A DNA stretch of 64,000 nucleotides from Palsa-504 sp963806335 (GCA_963806335.1 CAWDXO010000016.1:310001-374000), one strand, 5' to 3'; shown: positions 26,330-35,998, counted from the stretch's first letter. Made by a program: numbers and translations. Notes: generated by a model not told the origin, from the sequence alone.

Positions 26330-28383
26330 CCGGCGGGGCGGCGGGCAGGCAGGCCGGAGCGGTGCCGTGGGCCGGCCGGGCGAGCGGCTGGCTGCGAGCC
26401 TCGCGGGGCGGGCTGTTCGCGGTCGCGCTGGTGGTGGGCGCCGGGTCGGGGCTGGGCGCGGTCGCGTTCCGGTACCTGATCTATTTCTTCACCTGGCTGG
26501 CCACCGGCCATGTCCAGTTCGGCCAGCAGGGCCGTGTCCCCAGCAATCACCTGCCGTGGCTGGGGCTGGCTTTCTTCGTGGTGATCCCGGTGATCGGCGG
26601 GCTGATCTACGGGCCGCTGATCTACCGGTACGCCCGGGAGGCCCGCGGGCACGGAGTGCCCGAGGTGATGATCGCGGTCGCAGAGGGCGGCGGCCGGATC
26701 CGGCCGCAGGTCGCCGCGGTCAAGTCGCTCGCCTCCGCACTGTGCATCGGGACGGGCGGGTCGGTCGGGCGGGAGGGCCCGATCGTGCAGATCGGCTCCG
26801 CGCTGGCCTCCAGCCTGGGCCAGTGGGTGAAGATGCCGGAGAGCCGGCTGCGGATCCTGGTCGCCTGCGGCGCGGCCGGCGGGATCGCCGCCACGTTCAA
26901 CGCCCCGATCACCGGGGTGTTCTTCGGGGTCGAGATCATCTTGCGGGAGTTCTCCATCGAGGCGATCTTCACCGTGATGCTGTCCGCGATGATCGCCGAC
27001 CTGCTCAGCCGCCAGTTTGCGGGCAGCGCCCCGTTCCTGTCCGGGCTGCCGCCCGGCATCGCGCTGCACCACCTGAGCAGCTACCTGCTCATCGCGGCCC
27101 TCGCGGTGATCGCGGCGCTGCTCGGGCTGGCGTTCGCGAAGATCCTGTACGCGACCGAGGACCTGTGCGACAAGGTGTGGGGGAACCGCCCGGAATGGGC
27201 CCGGCCCGCGGCCGGCGGGATCGCCCTGGGGCTGCTGCTGCTCGCCCTCCCGCAGATGTACGGCGTCGGCTACCCGGTCATGTACCAGGCGGTCGGCGGT
27301 AGCTACGCCCTGTGGTTCCTGATCGTGCTGGCGGCCGGGAAGATCATCGCATGCAGCCTGACCATCGGCATCGGCGGATCAGGCGGGGTGTTCGCCCCGT
27401 CGCTGTTCATCGGCGCCACCTCCGGCATGGCCTTCGGCGAGATCGCCGGCCACCTCATCGGCCCGGCCGCCGGGCAGCCCGCCCTGTACGCCGTCGTCGC
27501 CATGGGCGCGGTGTTCGCCTCCGCGGCCCGGGCCCCCCTCACCGCGGTAGCCAGCGTGGTGGAGATGACCGGCGACTACACGCTCACCCTGCCGGTCATG
27601 CTCGCCGTCGCCATCGCCACCGCCCTGTCCCGGGCACTGAGCTACGGCACCATCTACACCACCAAGCTGCTGCGCCGCGGCACCGACATCGACCACACCC
27701 CCGCCGCGGACCCATTCGAAGACCTCACCGCCGCCGACGCCATGCACCCCTTCCCGGCGCCGCTCGCCATCGCGCCCGGGGGGCCCGGGGCGCCCGGCAG
27801 ACCCGGCCCGGACCGGGCTCCGCTACCCGGCCCCGTCACCCACAAGCACCACCCCCAGATGCTGTTCGCGAGTGAGTCCCTCACCCAGGCGCTGCGTCAG
27901 CTCGAACTCTACGGCCGTGACGGGCTGCCGGTGATCTCCGCCGACGGGCAGCAGCTGCAAGGCTGGATCACCAGCCAGAACGTGCTGCAGGCGGTCGCCC
28001 GCCAGATGCACGCCGCCCCCGCCGACCCGCCGGCATCCCGCGCCGCCGCACTAGCCGTCCCCGGTCCGCAGGCCGCGCCCGGCCAGCCGCCGGACCCGCT
28101 GCGCGGCTACCAGATCCTGGAGATCACCATCTCTGCCGGCTCACCCGCCAACGGCAAGACACTCGGCGACACCAGCTGGCCGCCCGGCTGGATCCCGGTC
28201 ACGATCCTGGACAACCACACCCTCCGCGACCCCGACCCCGGCATCACCCTGGCCCCCGGCGACCGCATCAACCTGCTCGCCCGCGAACCACACAACCCGC
28301 AACCAGAACACCCCTACGACCAGCCTGCCAGCCAGCCAGACGGCCACCCCCCAGATCCGCGGCCAGCTACACCAACGGCGTGA
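26326..28383 (+). CDS. ClC-family chloride channel/transporter with CBS and RCK_C-like tail
   Basis: 685 residues from ATG 26326. The membrane part (about 25-450) carries the ClC selectivity motifs: GHGVPEV, GSVGREGPIVQIGSALAS with the gating Glu, and GSGGVFAPSLFIGA. After a Pro-rich linker with poly-Gly/Pro, one recognisable CBS-like region (MLFASESLTQALRQLELYGRDGLPVI) follows. The last 80 residues (ILEITISAGSPANGKTLGDTSWPPGW, then GITLAPGDRINLLARE) look like a TrkA/RCK C-terminal domain, which binds small regulatory ligands. It exchanges or conducts chloride across the inner membrane and is coupled to the upstream MarR gene. Confidence 0.88.
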   Translation: MTGGAAGRQAGAVPWAGRASGWLRASRGGLFAVALVVGAGSGLGAVAFRYLIYFFTWLATGHVQFGQQGRVPSNHLPWLGLAFFVVIPVIGGLIYGPLIYRYAREARGHGVPEVMIAVAEGGGRIRPQVAAVKSLASALCIGTGGSVGREGPIVQIGSALASSLGQWVKMPESRLRILVACGAAGGIAATFNAPITGVFFGVEIILREFSIEAIFTVMLSAMIADLLSRQFAGSAPFLSGLPPGIALHHLSSYLLIAALAVIAALLGLAFAKILYATEDLCDKVWGNRPEWARPAAGGIALGLLLLALPQMYGVGYPVMYQAVGGSYALWFLIVLAAGKIIACSLTIGIGGSGGVFAPSLFIGATSGMAFGEIAGHLIGPAAGQPALYAVVAMGAVFASAARAPLTAVASVVEMTGDYTLTLPVMLAVAIATALSRALSYGTIYTTKLLRRGTDIDHTPAADPFEDLTAADAMHPFPAPLAIAPGGPGAPGRPGPDRAPLPGPVTHKHHPQMLFASESLTQALRQLELYGRDGLPVISADGQQLQGWITSQNVLQAVARQMHAAPADPPASRAAALAVPGPQAAPGQPPDPLRGYQILEITISAGSPANGKTLGDTSWPPGWIPVTILDNHTLRDPDPGITLAPGDRINLLAREPHNPQPEHPYDQPASQPDGHPPDPRPATPTA

Positions 28384-28576
28384 CGCAGCCTGATACGTTC
28401 AGGGTTCTCCTAGAACATGGCGCCTCGAGTGCCGCGCTCACTGCGTCCATCGGTGTCGCCGAGGCCGGAGCGTTCGCGATGTCGCGCGTGAGCAGGTCCT
28501 GCCCGCGACGAGAAAGAATTGCGAAGTCAGCCCCGATTGCGTCAACCAGGGCAGCAGGCTCCGCGTCTCACTTAGT

Positions 28577-28607
28577 GAGGCTCGGCGAAAGCGGGACGTC
28601 GAGCCTC
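28577..28607 (+). terminator. Stem-loop after the ClC gene
   Basis: GAGGCTCG and CGAGCCTC form a perfect 8-base stem with a 15-base loop, followed by TTCTTA. A second dyad (CTCAC-TTA-GTGAG) overlaps its left arm. It lies about 190 bases after the ClC stop and before the next gene, so it is a plausible terminator. The rest of 28384-28674 shows no convincing gene. Confidence 0.45.
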
Positions 28608-28610
28608 TTC

Positions 28611-28652
28611 TTATGTCCTGGGGAGCACACGTTATGTCCTGGGGAGCACACG
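28611..28652. repeat. Perfect 21-base tandem duplication
   Basis: A 21-base unit beginning TTATGTCCTGG and ending GCACACG occurs twice head to tail at 28611-28631 and 28632-28652, just before the lipoprotein gene at 28675. It may lie in that gene's leader. Confidence 0.85.
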
Positions 28653-28674
28653 CCCAGTGCCATGATGGAGTGCT

Positions 28675-30231
28675 GTGGGACCTGCGGCGGTGAGGCGGAT
28701 ACGGGGCGCGGCCGGCATCGCCGTCGCCCTCGTGGCGACGCTGGGCGCCGCGGCGTGCAGCGCGGGCTCGCGGTCGGCCGCGCCCAGCCCTGTGACATCC
28801 GCGCCAGCCCACCGGGTGGCGGCACCGCCTTTCCCGGTGGCCGAGAACGAGCGGCCAGGCACGTCCGCCTGGCGGATCACCGACCTGGGACCCGCCGACG
28901 CGATCAACGGGTACGCGGATCAGCAAAGCGTCCTGCCCGGGCAGAGCTTCCGCCTGTACGTATCGACTACGGCGACGTCGTTCCGCGTGGACGCGTTCCG
29001 GTTCGGCTGGTATTCCGGCCACCAGGCGCGCCTGGTCTGGGCGTCGGCGCGGGTCCGCGGGCAACTGCAGACGGCGGTTGACATCGCGCCGGGCACCCAC
29101 ATGATGACCGCGCCGTGGCGGCCGTCGATGACGATCACCACCACGAACTGGCCGGCCTCCTACCTGCTGCGGCTGGACGCCTCCGATGGGGCGCAGCGGT
29201 ACGTGCCGATCACGGTGCGGTCAGCCAGCACGGTTGGCGCGGTCGTCATCCTCGACGACAACACCACCTGGCAGGCGTACAACACCTGGGGCGGTTACAG
29301 CCTCTACCAGGGCCCGGACGGGCTGCGGTCCGACCGCGGCTACGCGGTGAGCTTCGACCGTCCTTACGACGGTGACGGCGCGGTGCGGTTCCTCGCCTTC
29401 GACGAGGCCGCCACCGCGCTGGCCGAACATACCGGGGTCCCGCTCGCGTACGAGACCGATGTGGACATCGACCAGCATCCTGGCCTGCTGGCGGGCGCCC
29501 GTGCGGTTATCTCCCTCGGCCATGACGAGTACTACTCGCAGGCGATGCGGAACGCGCTGACGGCCGCCAGAAACGCCGGAACGAACCTGGCCTTCCTCGG
29601 CGCGAACGCCCTCTACCGGCATATCAGGTTCGCGGACGGGGATCGCGTCATCATCTGTTACAAGGACGCCGCCATCGATCCGCTATACGGCCACGATGAC
29701 GCGGAAACGACGCAGCAGTGGCGGGACCCGCCCGACCCGCGGCCGGAAAGCGTCCTGACCGGGGTGTTCTACGAGTGCAATCCGGTCAGCGCTCCTTACG
29801 TGGTCTATGACCCGTCGAGCTGGATCTTCGCCGGCACAGGCGCCTACAAGGGTGAGCGTTTCCCCGGCATGGTGGGACCCGAGTACGACCGGCTGAACCC
29901 GGCCGTCCCGTTCCCCAGGCCGATGCAGGTGCTCGCGCATTCACCGCTGACCTGTGACGGCTACGCCACCTTCTCCGATTCGGTGTACTACACCGTCGCC
30001 AGCGGGGCCGGAGTGTTCGCGTCAGGTACGATGCGCTGGGTGTGCGCGATGCGCGGCCCGTCGTGCGGACACGGGCTTACCCTTGCCGCCGAGCGGTTCG
30101 TCGATCGCGCGACGCAGAACCTGCTCCGGGCGTTCGCGGCCGGCCCCGCCGGGCGCGCGCGTCCGGCCCAGGACAATCTGGCCAAGGTGAAGCCGCCGGA
30201 TATCGCGGCCCTTTACGACGGCGTCGACTGA
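28675..30231 (+). CDS. Lipoprotein, N,N-dimethylformamidase beta subunit-like family
   Basis: 518 residues. The signal peptide ends in a lipobox (LGAAACS near residue 26), so it should be lipid-anchored outside the membrane. The body matches the large-subunit-like domain of dimethylformamidase: YVSTTATSFRVDAFRFGWYSG, DNTTWQAYNTWGGYSLY, SFDRPYDGDG, DVDIDQHPGLL, SLGHDEYYS and FLGANALYRHIRF. Family members in actinobacteria are mostly uncharacterised and often secreted, so amidase activity on dimethylformamide should not be assumed. An Lrp regulator starts 16 bases downstream. Confidence 0.78.
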   Translation: MGPAAVRRIRGAAGIAVALVATLGAAACSAGSRSAAPSPVTSAPAHRVAAPPFPVAENERPGTSAWRITDLGPADAINGYADQQSVLPGQSFRLYVSTTATSFRVDAFRFGWYSGHQARLVWASARVRGQLQTAVDIAPGTHMMTAPWRPSMTITTTNWPASYLLRLDASDGAQRYVPITVRSASTVGAVVILDDNTTWQAYNTWGGYSLYQGPDGLRSDRGYAVSFDRPYDGDGAVRFLAFDEAATALAEHTGVPLAYETDVDIDQHPGLLAGARAVISLGHDEYYSQAMRNALTAARNAGTNLAFLGANALYRHIRFADGDRVIICYKDAAIDPLYGHDDAETTQQWRDPPDPRPESVLTGVFYECNPVSAPYVVYDPSSWIFAGTGAYKGERFPGMVGPEYDRLNPAVPFPRPMQVLAHSPLTCDGYATFSDSVYYTVASGAGVFASGTMRWVCAMRGPSCGHGLTLAAERFVDRATQNLLRAFAAGPAGRARPAQDNLAKVKPPDIAALYDGVD

Positions 30232-30246
30232 CGGACGGGGGGAAGC

Positions 30247-30708
30247 GTGGACGACATCGACGCGCGCATCGTCGCTTTCCTGATCAGGGACGCCCGGGCC
30301 AGCTACGCCGTGATCGGTAACGAGGTCGGGCTATCCGCTCCCGCGGTGAAGCGGCGCGTCGACCGGCTCAGGGCGGCCGGGGCGATCACGGGCTTCTCGG
30401 CCCGGGTGGATCCCGTGGCCATGGGCTGGACGACCGAGGCCTACGTGGAGCTGTTCTGCGGCGGCCGCACCTCTCCTGAGGAGATCGCCGCCGGGGTGCG
30501 GCGCTACCCCGAGGTGGTGGACGCCTGCACCGTCACCGGTGACGCCGATGCCCTGGTCCACATCAGGGCGGCCGACGTCAGGCACTTCGAAGAGGTGATG
30601 GAGCGCATCCGGGCCGAGCCATTCGTGGTCCGGACCAGGAGCGTGATCGTATTGTCCCGGCTTGTCGACCGGGACCCGGGCACCGACGCCCTGGTGCCGT
30701 TGCGGTGA
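30247..30708 (+). CDS. Lrp/AsnC-family transcriptional regulator
   Basis: 153 residues from GTG 30247, with GGGGGGAAGC upstream. The N-terminal HTH (DDIDARIVAFLIRDARASYAVIGNEVGLSAPAVKRRVDRL) and the C-terminal RAM/AsnC effector domain (VTGDADALVHIRAADVRHFEEV) are complete. Such regulators respond to amino acids. In several actinobacteria a relative sits beside ddaH-rocD; here it is 24 kb away. Its target is not evident. Confidence 0.88.
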   Translation: MDDIDARIVAFLIRDARASYAVIGNEVGLSAPAVKRRVDRLRAAGAITGFSARVDPVAMGWTTEAYVELFCGGRTSPEEIAAGVRRYPEVVDACTVTGDADALVHIRAADVRHFEEVMERIRAEPFVVRTRSVIVLSRLVDRDPGTDALVPLR

Positions 30709-30765
30709 GTGGTATCCTGCCCGTTTTCACCATCGAGACCAGGCCGACCAGCTACAGTCATGCTC

Positions 30766-30939
30766 ATGTCGGAGTTCGAGCAGGATCCGAGTGCGAATAC
30801 CGGACGTTTCCGGGCCTTTGTCGAACGCGGTGATGAAGACGCTCCCCGTGCCCGGCGTTCGGGCGTATCTCCGGCCGCGCTGGTCATCACGGGCGTGCTG
30901 GTCATCGCGATCGTGATCGTCATCGTGGCCGTGGCCTAG
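30766..30939 (+). CDS. Small C-terminally anchored membrane protein
   Basis: 57 residues starting MSEFEQDPSANTGRFRAF. The first 35 residues are charged and the last 20 (SPAALVITGVLVIAIVIVIVAVA) form one membrane helix at the very C terminus. ATG 30760 is another possible start. Similar short tail-anchored proteins occur in actinobacteria without known function. Confidence 0.55.
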   Translation: MSEFEQDPSANTGRFRAFVERGDEDAPRARRSGVSPAALVITGVLVIAIVIVIVAVA

Positions 30940-31290
30940 CAGGCCGCCACCTGCAGCGATTCGGCGAGAAGGACGGCCTGGTCGTTACCTAGAAGCCTGG
31001 CGTCCTACGCCTGGTCAGGCTCCCGTGCCCGGCACTAATCGTTACCGGTAACGGGCGCGATCGTCGTCCTGGTGGTACTTATCCCCGAGGTGCCGCCGCT
31101 TCCGTGTCCGCGGCGCATGCTGCTACGGAGGCTTCGCCACCGCCTGGGTAAGAGGTACGCGGCCTGCGACCCGCTGTTCCGCCTCGCCGGGCCTGGGACG
31201 GCGATTTGAGGCATTGAGGGTCAGGGCGGGGATCGGCGGATGGCAAGATGACAGCCATGAGAAACGTCGCGGTCATGGCGAGCGCCGGTG
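30940..31290. other. Intergenic region, no feature recognised
   Basis: 351 bases between the tail-anchored small protein and the SDR. Short open frames here lack any protein signature and I see no strong stem-loop or clear promoter. Confidence 0.4.
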
Positions 31291-31998
31291 ATGCGTGTGT
31301 ACCCTGATCTGCCGGTAGCTGTGGTGACTGGCGGTAACCGCGGTGTCGGCCGTGAGGTATGCCGCCAGCTAGCCCTGCTCGGGTTCGCGGTGGTGCTCGG
31401 CTCCAGGGATCTGCGGAAAGGGGAGCTGGCCGCGAAAGAACTTGACCCGGAGGGTACCCGGATCGTCGCGTGCCAGCTCGAAGTAGACAACTCCAACAGC
31501 GTCGCCTCGATGGCCGAGTGGGTGAAGGGGCGCTTTGGCCGCACCGATGTGCTCGTGAACAACGCCTCGACCATCTATGACCGGTGGGCGACGGCGAGCA
31601 ACGCTGAGCTAGGCGCCGTCGCGGAGGCCATTGACGTCAACCTGTTCGGTCCCTGGCGAGTGATTCACGCGCTGCTGCCGATGCTGCGCTCCAGCATGCG
31701 CCCGCGGATCGTCAACGTGAGCAGCGAAGGCGGCTCGATCGCCGTGATGACCGGTGGTTCACCCGCCTATGGTGTCTCCAAGGCTGGCCTCAACGCGCTC
31801 ACCCGCCTGCTCGCGGCGGAGCTGGCCAGGGATGGCATCCTGGTGAACGCGGTCTGCCCGGGCTGGCCCGCCAGCGAGAGCCACCCGGATGGGCGGTCGC
31901 TGCCGCAGGCCGCGGCCAGCGTTATCTGGGCGGTCACGATCCCCAACGGCGGCCCGACCGGCACCCTCACCCGCGACGGCCAGCCTTACCCCTGGTAG
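31291..31998 (+). CDS. Short-chain dehydrogenase, carbonyl-reductase-like
   Basis: 235 residues from ATG 31291; a GTG directly before it is also in frame. SDR features: AVVTGGNRGVGREVC cofactor loop, NNAS, NVSSEGG with the catalytic Ser, YGVSKAGLN (Tyr/Lys) and VNAVCPGWPAS. The shape of the motifs and the short length resemble plant and bacterial carbonyl reductases using NADPH. It ends 14 bases from the convergent kdpE. Confidence 0.85.
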   Translation: MRVYPDLPVAVVTGGNRGVGREVCRQLALLGFAVVLGSRDLRKGELAAKELDPEGTRIVACQLEVDNSNSVASMAEWVKGRFGRTDVLVNNASTIYDRWATASNAELGAVAEAIDVNLFGPWRVIHALLPMLRSSMRPRIVNVSSEGGSIAVMTGGSPAYGVSKAGLNALTRLLAAELARDGILVNAVCPGWPASESHPDGRSLPQAAASVIWAVTIPNGGPTGTLTRDGQPYPW

Positions 31999-32012
31999 CC
32001 GATCCGGTCAGG

Positions 32013-32792
32013 TCAGTTGGCGGCGGGGGACGTCTCCGGGGTCGGCTGGTAGCGGTAGCCCATGCCTGGTTCGGTGATCAGCCAGCGAGGCCGGGCCGGA
32101 TTCGGCTCCAGCTTCCGGCGCAGCTGAGCCATATAAAGCCGCAGGTTACCCGTCGCGTCGGCGTAACCAGGCCCCCATACCTCGGTCAGTAGCTGGTTGC
32201 GGCTCAGCAGCTTGCCCGGATTGCGGAGCAGCACCTCGAGCAGGTGCCACTCGGTCGGGGTAAGCCTGATGTCGTCCGCCTGCGGCATGGCGCCGTCGCC
32301 TCCCGCCGGATGGCCGGCCTCCGCGGCGCCGCCACCGCCTCCTGCCGGGACGGCGGCGTGCCGGGTGACGCGCTTGGCGGCCAGGTCGACGATCAGGTGA
32401 CCGAGCTGGATCCGGGGCAGGTCTTCGGGAGCTCCGGTCCGCCTAACCGCGGCGCGCATGCGGGCAAGCAGCTCCTCCACCCCGAACGGCTTGGTGATGT
32501 AGTCGTCCGCCCCCGCGTCGAGCGCCTCGACCTTGTCGGTGCTATCGGCTCGCCCGGACAGGACGATGATGGGTGCCTTCGTCCAGCCGCGCAGCCCATG
32601 AATAACCTCGACGCCGTCCAGGTCGGGCAGGCCGAGATCGAGGATCACCAGGTCGGGCGGATACCGGCTTGCCACCTCGAGCGCTTCGGCTCCGGTGGCG
32701 GCGACATGGACGTCGTAGTCGCGGACTCTCAGGTTGATCCGGAGCGCCCGGAGAATCTGCGGCTCGTCGTCCACGACGAGGACCCTTGTCAC
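32013..32792 (-). CDS. kdpE: KdpE response regulator (cotranscribed with kdpD)
   Basis: 259 residues. Receiver domain: LVVDDEPQILRALRINLRVRDYDV, phospho-Asp in LVILDLGLPDLDG, switch Lys in ITKPFG. OmpR-type winged helix: LTPTEWHLLEVLLRNPGKLLSRNQLL and TEPGMGYRYQP. The linker carries a Gly/Ala-rich insert (about residues 148-178). GTG start overlaps the kdpD stop as GTGA. KdpE activates kdpFABC when K+ or turgor is low. A second KdpE-type gene lies at 39756, so this one is assigned to kdpD by linkage. Confidence 0.9.
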   Translation of the reverse strand: MTRVLVVDDEPQILRALRINLRVRDYDVHVAATGAEALEVASRYPPDLVILDLGLPDLDGVEVIHGLRGWTKAPIIVLSGRADSTDKVEALDAGADDYITKPFGVEELLARMRAAVRRTGAPEDLPRIQLGHLIVDLAAKRVTRHAAVPAGGGGGAAEAGHPAGGDGAMPQADDIRLTPTEWHLLEVLLRNPGKLLSRNQLLTEVWGPGYADATGNLRLYMAQLRRKLEPNPARPRWLITEPGMGYRYQPTPETSPAAN

Positions 32793-35695
32793 GGCGCGTT
32801 TCCTCCTGTCGCAGTGTCTTCCGCTCGCCTACGGGGCCCCACCCACCTCCCCGTTCCCCCTTCACTGTGCCGCCTTCCCTCGTCGCTCGTTCCTCGCTCC
32901 TCAGTCCAGACGGCACCGCGCCCCTCCAGCTCGCTCACCGCCTCGCGCTCCCGGTGGCCAGGCTCGTAACCGTAGTCCGATTCGGTGACGGCCGGCACCG
33001 ACACCGTCATGGTCAGCCCGCCGCCCGGCGTGTCCTCTGCGCTGAGCGCCCCGCCCATCGCCTCGGTCAGGCCGCGCGACAAGGCGAGACCGAGGCCGAC
33101 TCCGGTCGTGTTGTCGGTGTCGCCGAGGCGCTGGAACGGCACGAACATCCGGTCCCTGTCCTCCTCGGGTATGCCAGGACCGCGGTCCACCACCCGCAGC
33201 TCCACCCGGTCGCCGAGCGCGCTGGCCATCAGCAGCGGCGGTTTGCCCGGCGGTGAGTAGCGGAGCGCGTTTTCTGTCAGGTTCACGACGACACGTTCGA
33301 GGATGGCCGGGTCGACGTTGATCTCGGGCAGGGAGACCGGTATGTCGACCGTGATGCCCCGCGCCGCGGGATCCAGGTTATCGAGCGCCCGGGACACGAT
33401 TTCGTCCAGGCCCGCCGGGCGCGGGAACAAGGACAGCGCGCCGGCTTGCAGCCTGCTCATGTCGAGCAGGTTGTCCACGAGGTGGGTGAGCCGGTCGAGC
33501 GACTCGTCCGCCGTCGCGAGCAGCTCGTCGTGATCTTCGGCGGCCCAGTCCACGTCCCTGGATCGCAGGCTGGTCACGGCCGCTTTCGCCGACGCCAGCG
33601 GCGTGCGCAGGTCATGGCTGACGGCGGCGAGTAGCGCCGTCCGCATCCGGTCCGCGGCCGCGATCGGCTTGGCCGCCTGAGCCTCGGCGGCCAGCCGCTG
33701 CTGGTCGAGGGCGACGGCTGCATAGGAGCCGAACGCCCCCAGCACGCGTCGGTCCGAGGCCGGCAGCGGCCGGCCCCGGAGGGCGAGGGAGAGGTTGGCA
33801 GCCACCGGCACCTCGACGTCCGCTTCTTCCGGCGTCGTGACGGGAGGCTCACCGCGGCTGGCGACGACCTGCCAGCTGCCCGACATGCTCCGCTTCCGGC
33901 CCGACGAGGCGTCCGGGGACTGCTGGCCACCCTGCTGGCCGTCGGCGGGCGTGCACTCAAGCAGAGTGACCGACTCCATGCCGAAGGCTTCCCGTATCCG
34001 GTCGAGCAGCGCGCTGAGCCCCTGCTGGCCGCGTAGCACGCTGCCGGCCGTGGTGGCGAGCAGCTCGGATTCCGCGTTTGCCCGTGCCGCCTGCTTGGTA
34101 CGCCGGGCCGCGATGTCGACCACCGAGCTGACCAGCACCGCGACGGCGACGAAGACGCCGAGCGCGAGCGAGTTGTTCGCCTGCGCGATCGTCCACTGGT
34201 GGATGGGCGGGGTGAAGTAGTAGTTGAGCAGCAGCGAGCCGACGATGGCGGCCAGCACGGCGGGAGCGAATCCGCCGACTAGGGCGACCACGATCACCGC
34301 GACAAGGAACATAAGGACGTCGCTGGTCAGGTTGATCCCCTGACGCAGGTTCGCCAGGATCACGGTCAGCACCACCGACAGCACGGCGGCCAGCACGTAC
34401 CCGGCGATCTTCCGGCGCAGGGTGATGGCGCCGCGCCGCCGCGGGACTAGCCCGCGGCCGCGGCCCATGTGCCCGTGGGTGACGATGTGCACGTCGATGT
34501 CGCCCGAACCGCGGATCGTCCTCGACCCGATGCCCGGGCCGGTGAGCGTGGCCAGCCACCACGACCGCCGGCTCGCGCCGAGCACGAGCTGGGTCGCGTT
34601 CTCCGCGCGGGCGAAGGTAAGCAGGGCTTCCGGGATGTCGTCGCCGACCACCTGGTGATAGCTGCCGCCCACCGATTCGACCAGCTGCCGCTGGCTGGCC
34701 AGCGCGGCCGGATCGGCGCCGGTCAGGCCGTCGGACTTGGTGACGTGGACCGCCAGCAGGTCGCCGCCGGACGAGCGGGCCGCGATTCTGGCGGCCCGCC
34801 TGATCAGCGTGCGGCCTTCCGGGCCGCCGGTGAGCGCGACGACCACCCGCTCCCTGGCCTCCCACGCACTCGTGATCTTGTGTTCGGTGCGGTACCGCTG
34901 CAGGCCCTCGTCGACCTTGTCGGCCAGCCAGAGCAGGGCGAGTTCACGCAGCGCGGAGAGGTTCCCGGAACGGAAATAGTTGGTGAGGGCCGCGTCGATC
35001 TTCTCGGGCGGGTAGATGTTCCCGTGCGCCATCCTGCGGCGCAGCGCCTCGGGGGTCATGTCGACCATCTCGACCTGGTCGGCCGCCCGTACGATCGCGT
35101 CGGGGACGGTTTCCCGTTGCGGCACGCCGGTGATCTTCTCGACCACGTCATTGAGCGATTCCAGGTGCTGGATGTTAACGGCGGAGATCACGTCAATCCC
35201 GGCGTCGAGAAGTTCCTCGACGTCCTGCCACCGCTTCTCATGCCGGGAACCAGGGACGTTGGTATGCGCGAATTCGTCTACCAGGGCGATTTCCGGGTGG
35301 CGGGCGAGCACCGCGTCCAGGTCCATCTCCTCGAAGGTCGATCCGCGGTATTCCAGCCGGGCCCGGGGAACGATTTCGAGGCCGTCGAGCAGGGCACTGG
35401 TATGCGGGCGCCCGTGCGCCTCCGCGAACCCCACCACGACGTCGGCGCCACGTTCGGCGCGGCGGTGCCCCTCACAGAGCATGGCGTAGGACTTGCCGAC
35501 GCCCGCCGCGGATCCCAGGTAGATCCGCAGGTGCCCGCGTCCCGGGTGCCCGCCGGATACCGAGGTTGCGGCAGATACCGAGGGCGCGGCAGATACCGAG
35601 GGCGCGGCAGATACCGGCGGCTCGCCGGGGCCCGCGGCCCGTACCCCGTCGTGGTCCAGCCCGCCGGTCCTCGTCCGGCCGTTATTATCAGCCAT
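32789..35695 (-). CDS. kdpD: KdpD osmosensitive K+ sensor histidine kinase
   Basis: 968 residues if started at ATG 35693-35695; in-frame ATGs at about 35719 and 35827 are alternatives, none with an ideal ribosome site. Order of domains: KdpD N-terminal ATPase with Walker A GSAAGVGKSY (61-70) and LVDEFAHTNVPGSRH, a universal-stress-like domain, four membrane helices (about 420-520), a GAF-like region, the phospho-His motif VSHDLRTPLASAKA and the ATP-binding GLGLALSRGLTEAMGG. The N terminus has tandem VSAAPS repeats, and a 60-residue charged, low-complexity tail follows the kinase. A shared upstream element at 35959-35998 suggests joint control with kdpFABC. Confidence 0.92.
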   Translation of the reverse strand: MADNNGRTRTGGLDHDGVRAAGPGEPPVSAAPSVSAAPSVSAATSVSGGHPGRGHLRIYLGSAAGVGKSYAMLCEGHRRAERGADVVVGFAEAHGRPHTSALLDGLEIVPRARLEYRGSTFEEMDLDAVLARHPEIALVDEFAHTNVPGSRHEKRWQDVEELLDAGIDVISAVNIQHLESLNDVVEKITGVPQRETVPDAIVRAADQVEMVDMTPEALRRRMAHGNIYPPEKIDAALTNYFRSGNLSALRELALLWLADKVDEGLQRYRTEHKITSAWEARERVVVALTGGPEGRTLIRRAARIAARSSGGDLLAVHVTKSDGLTGADPAALASQRQLVESVGGSYHQVVGDDIPEALLTFARAENATQLVLGASRRSWWLATLTGPGIGSRTIRGSGDIDVHIVTHGHMGRGRGLVPRRRGAITLRRKIAGYVLAAVLSVVLTVILANLRQGINLTSDVLMFLVAVIVVALVGGFAPAVLAAIVGSLLLNYYFTPPIHQWTIAQANNSLALGVFVAVAVLVSSVVDIAARRTKQAARANAESELLATTAGSVLRGQQGLSALLDRIREAFGMESVTLLECTPADGQQGGQQSPDASSGRKRSMSGSWQVVASRGEPPVTTPEEADVEVPVAANLSLALRGRPLPASDRRVLGAFGSYAAVALDQQRLAAEAQAAKPIAAADRMRTALLAAVSHDLRTPLASAKAAVTSLRSRDVDWAAEDHDELLATADESLDRLTHLVDNLLDMSRLQAGALSLFPRPAGLDEIVSRALDNLDPAARGITVDIPVSLPEINVDPAILERVVVNLTENALRYSPPGKPPLLMASALGDRVELRVVDRGPGIPEEDRDRMFVPFQRLGDTDNTTGVGLGLALSRGLTEAMGGALSAEDTPGGGLTMTVSVPAVTESDYGYEPGHREREAVSELEGRGAVWTEERGTSDEGRRHSEGGTGRWVGPRRRAEDTATGGNAP

Positions 35696-35958
35696 TTCCG
35701 GCCTGTTCCTTATCCGCATGCCTAGCCAGCTTCTTCCCTTATCCCGCTGGCTCCCATTGTGAAGCACGCCCGCGGGACCAGGAATTCCGGCGGTCAGGAT
35801 GGCCGGCCGGAGGCGATGGACGGTCATCCTCAGTGATGACGACAGGTCCTCACCAGGCCTGCGGGCGATCGGCGCCGAACGTTCGCGAGCCTGCCGTTTC
35901 CGGGCATGAGATCACGATGCCCCGCGTAGCGGCTCAACCGGCGTTTGCTAACGCCATC

Positions 35959-35998
35959 CATGCGCCCGCATACGGAATCAAAACGGAACGCATGCGGC
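35959..35998 (-). promoter_or_regulatory. Shared kdp upstream element, copy at kdpDE
   Basis: CATGCGCCCGC, then 12 unconserved bases, then AACGGAACGCATGCGG. The same arrangement with identical spacing lies upstream of the kdpFABC operon at 45563-45602. CATGCG recurs at a 32-base interval, about three helical turns, in both copies. The position, 130-300 bases before kdpD depending on its start, suits an activator site; KdpE is the obvious candidate. Confidence 0.55.

Noticed and set aside
31079..31276. 65-codon minus-strand frame between the small protein and SDR genes
   Set aside because: No family signature or ribosome site; likely chance.
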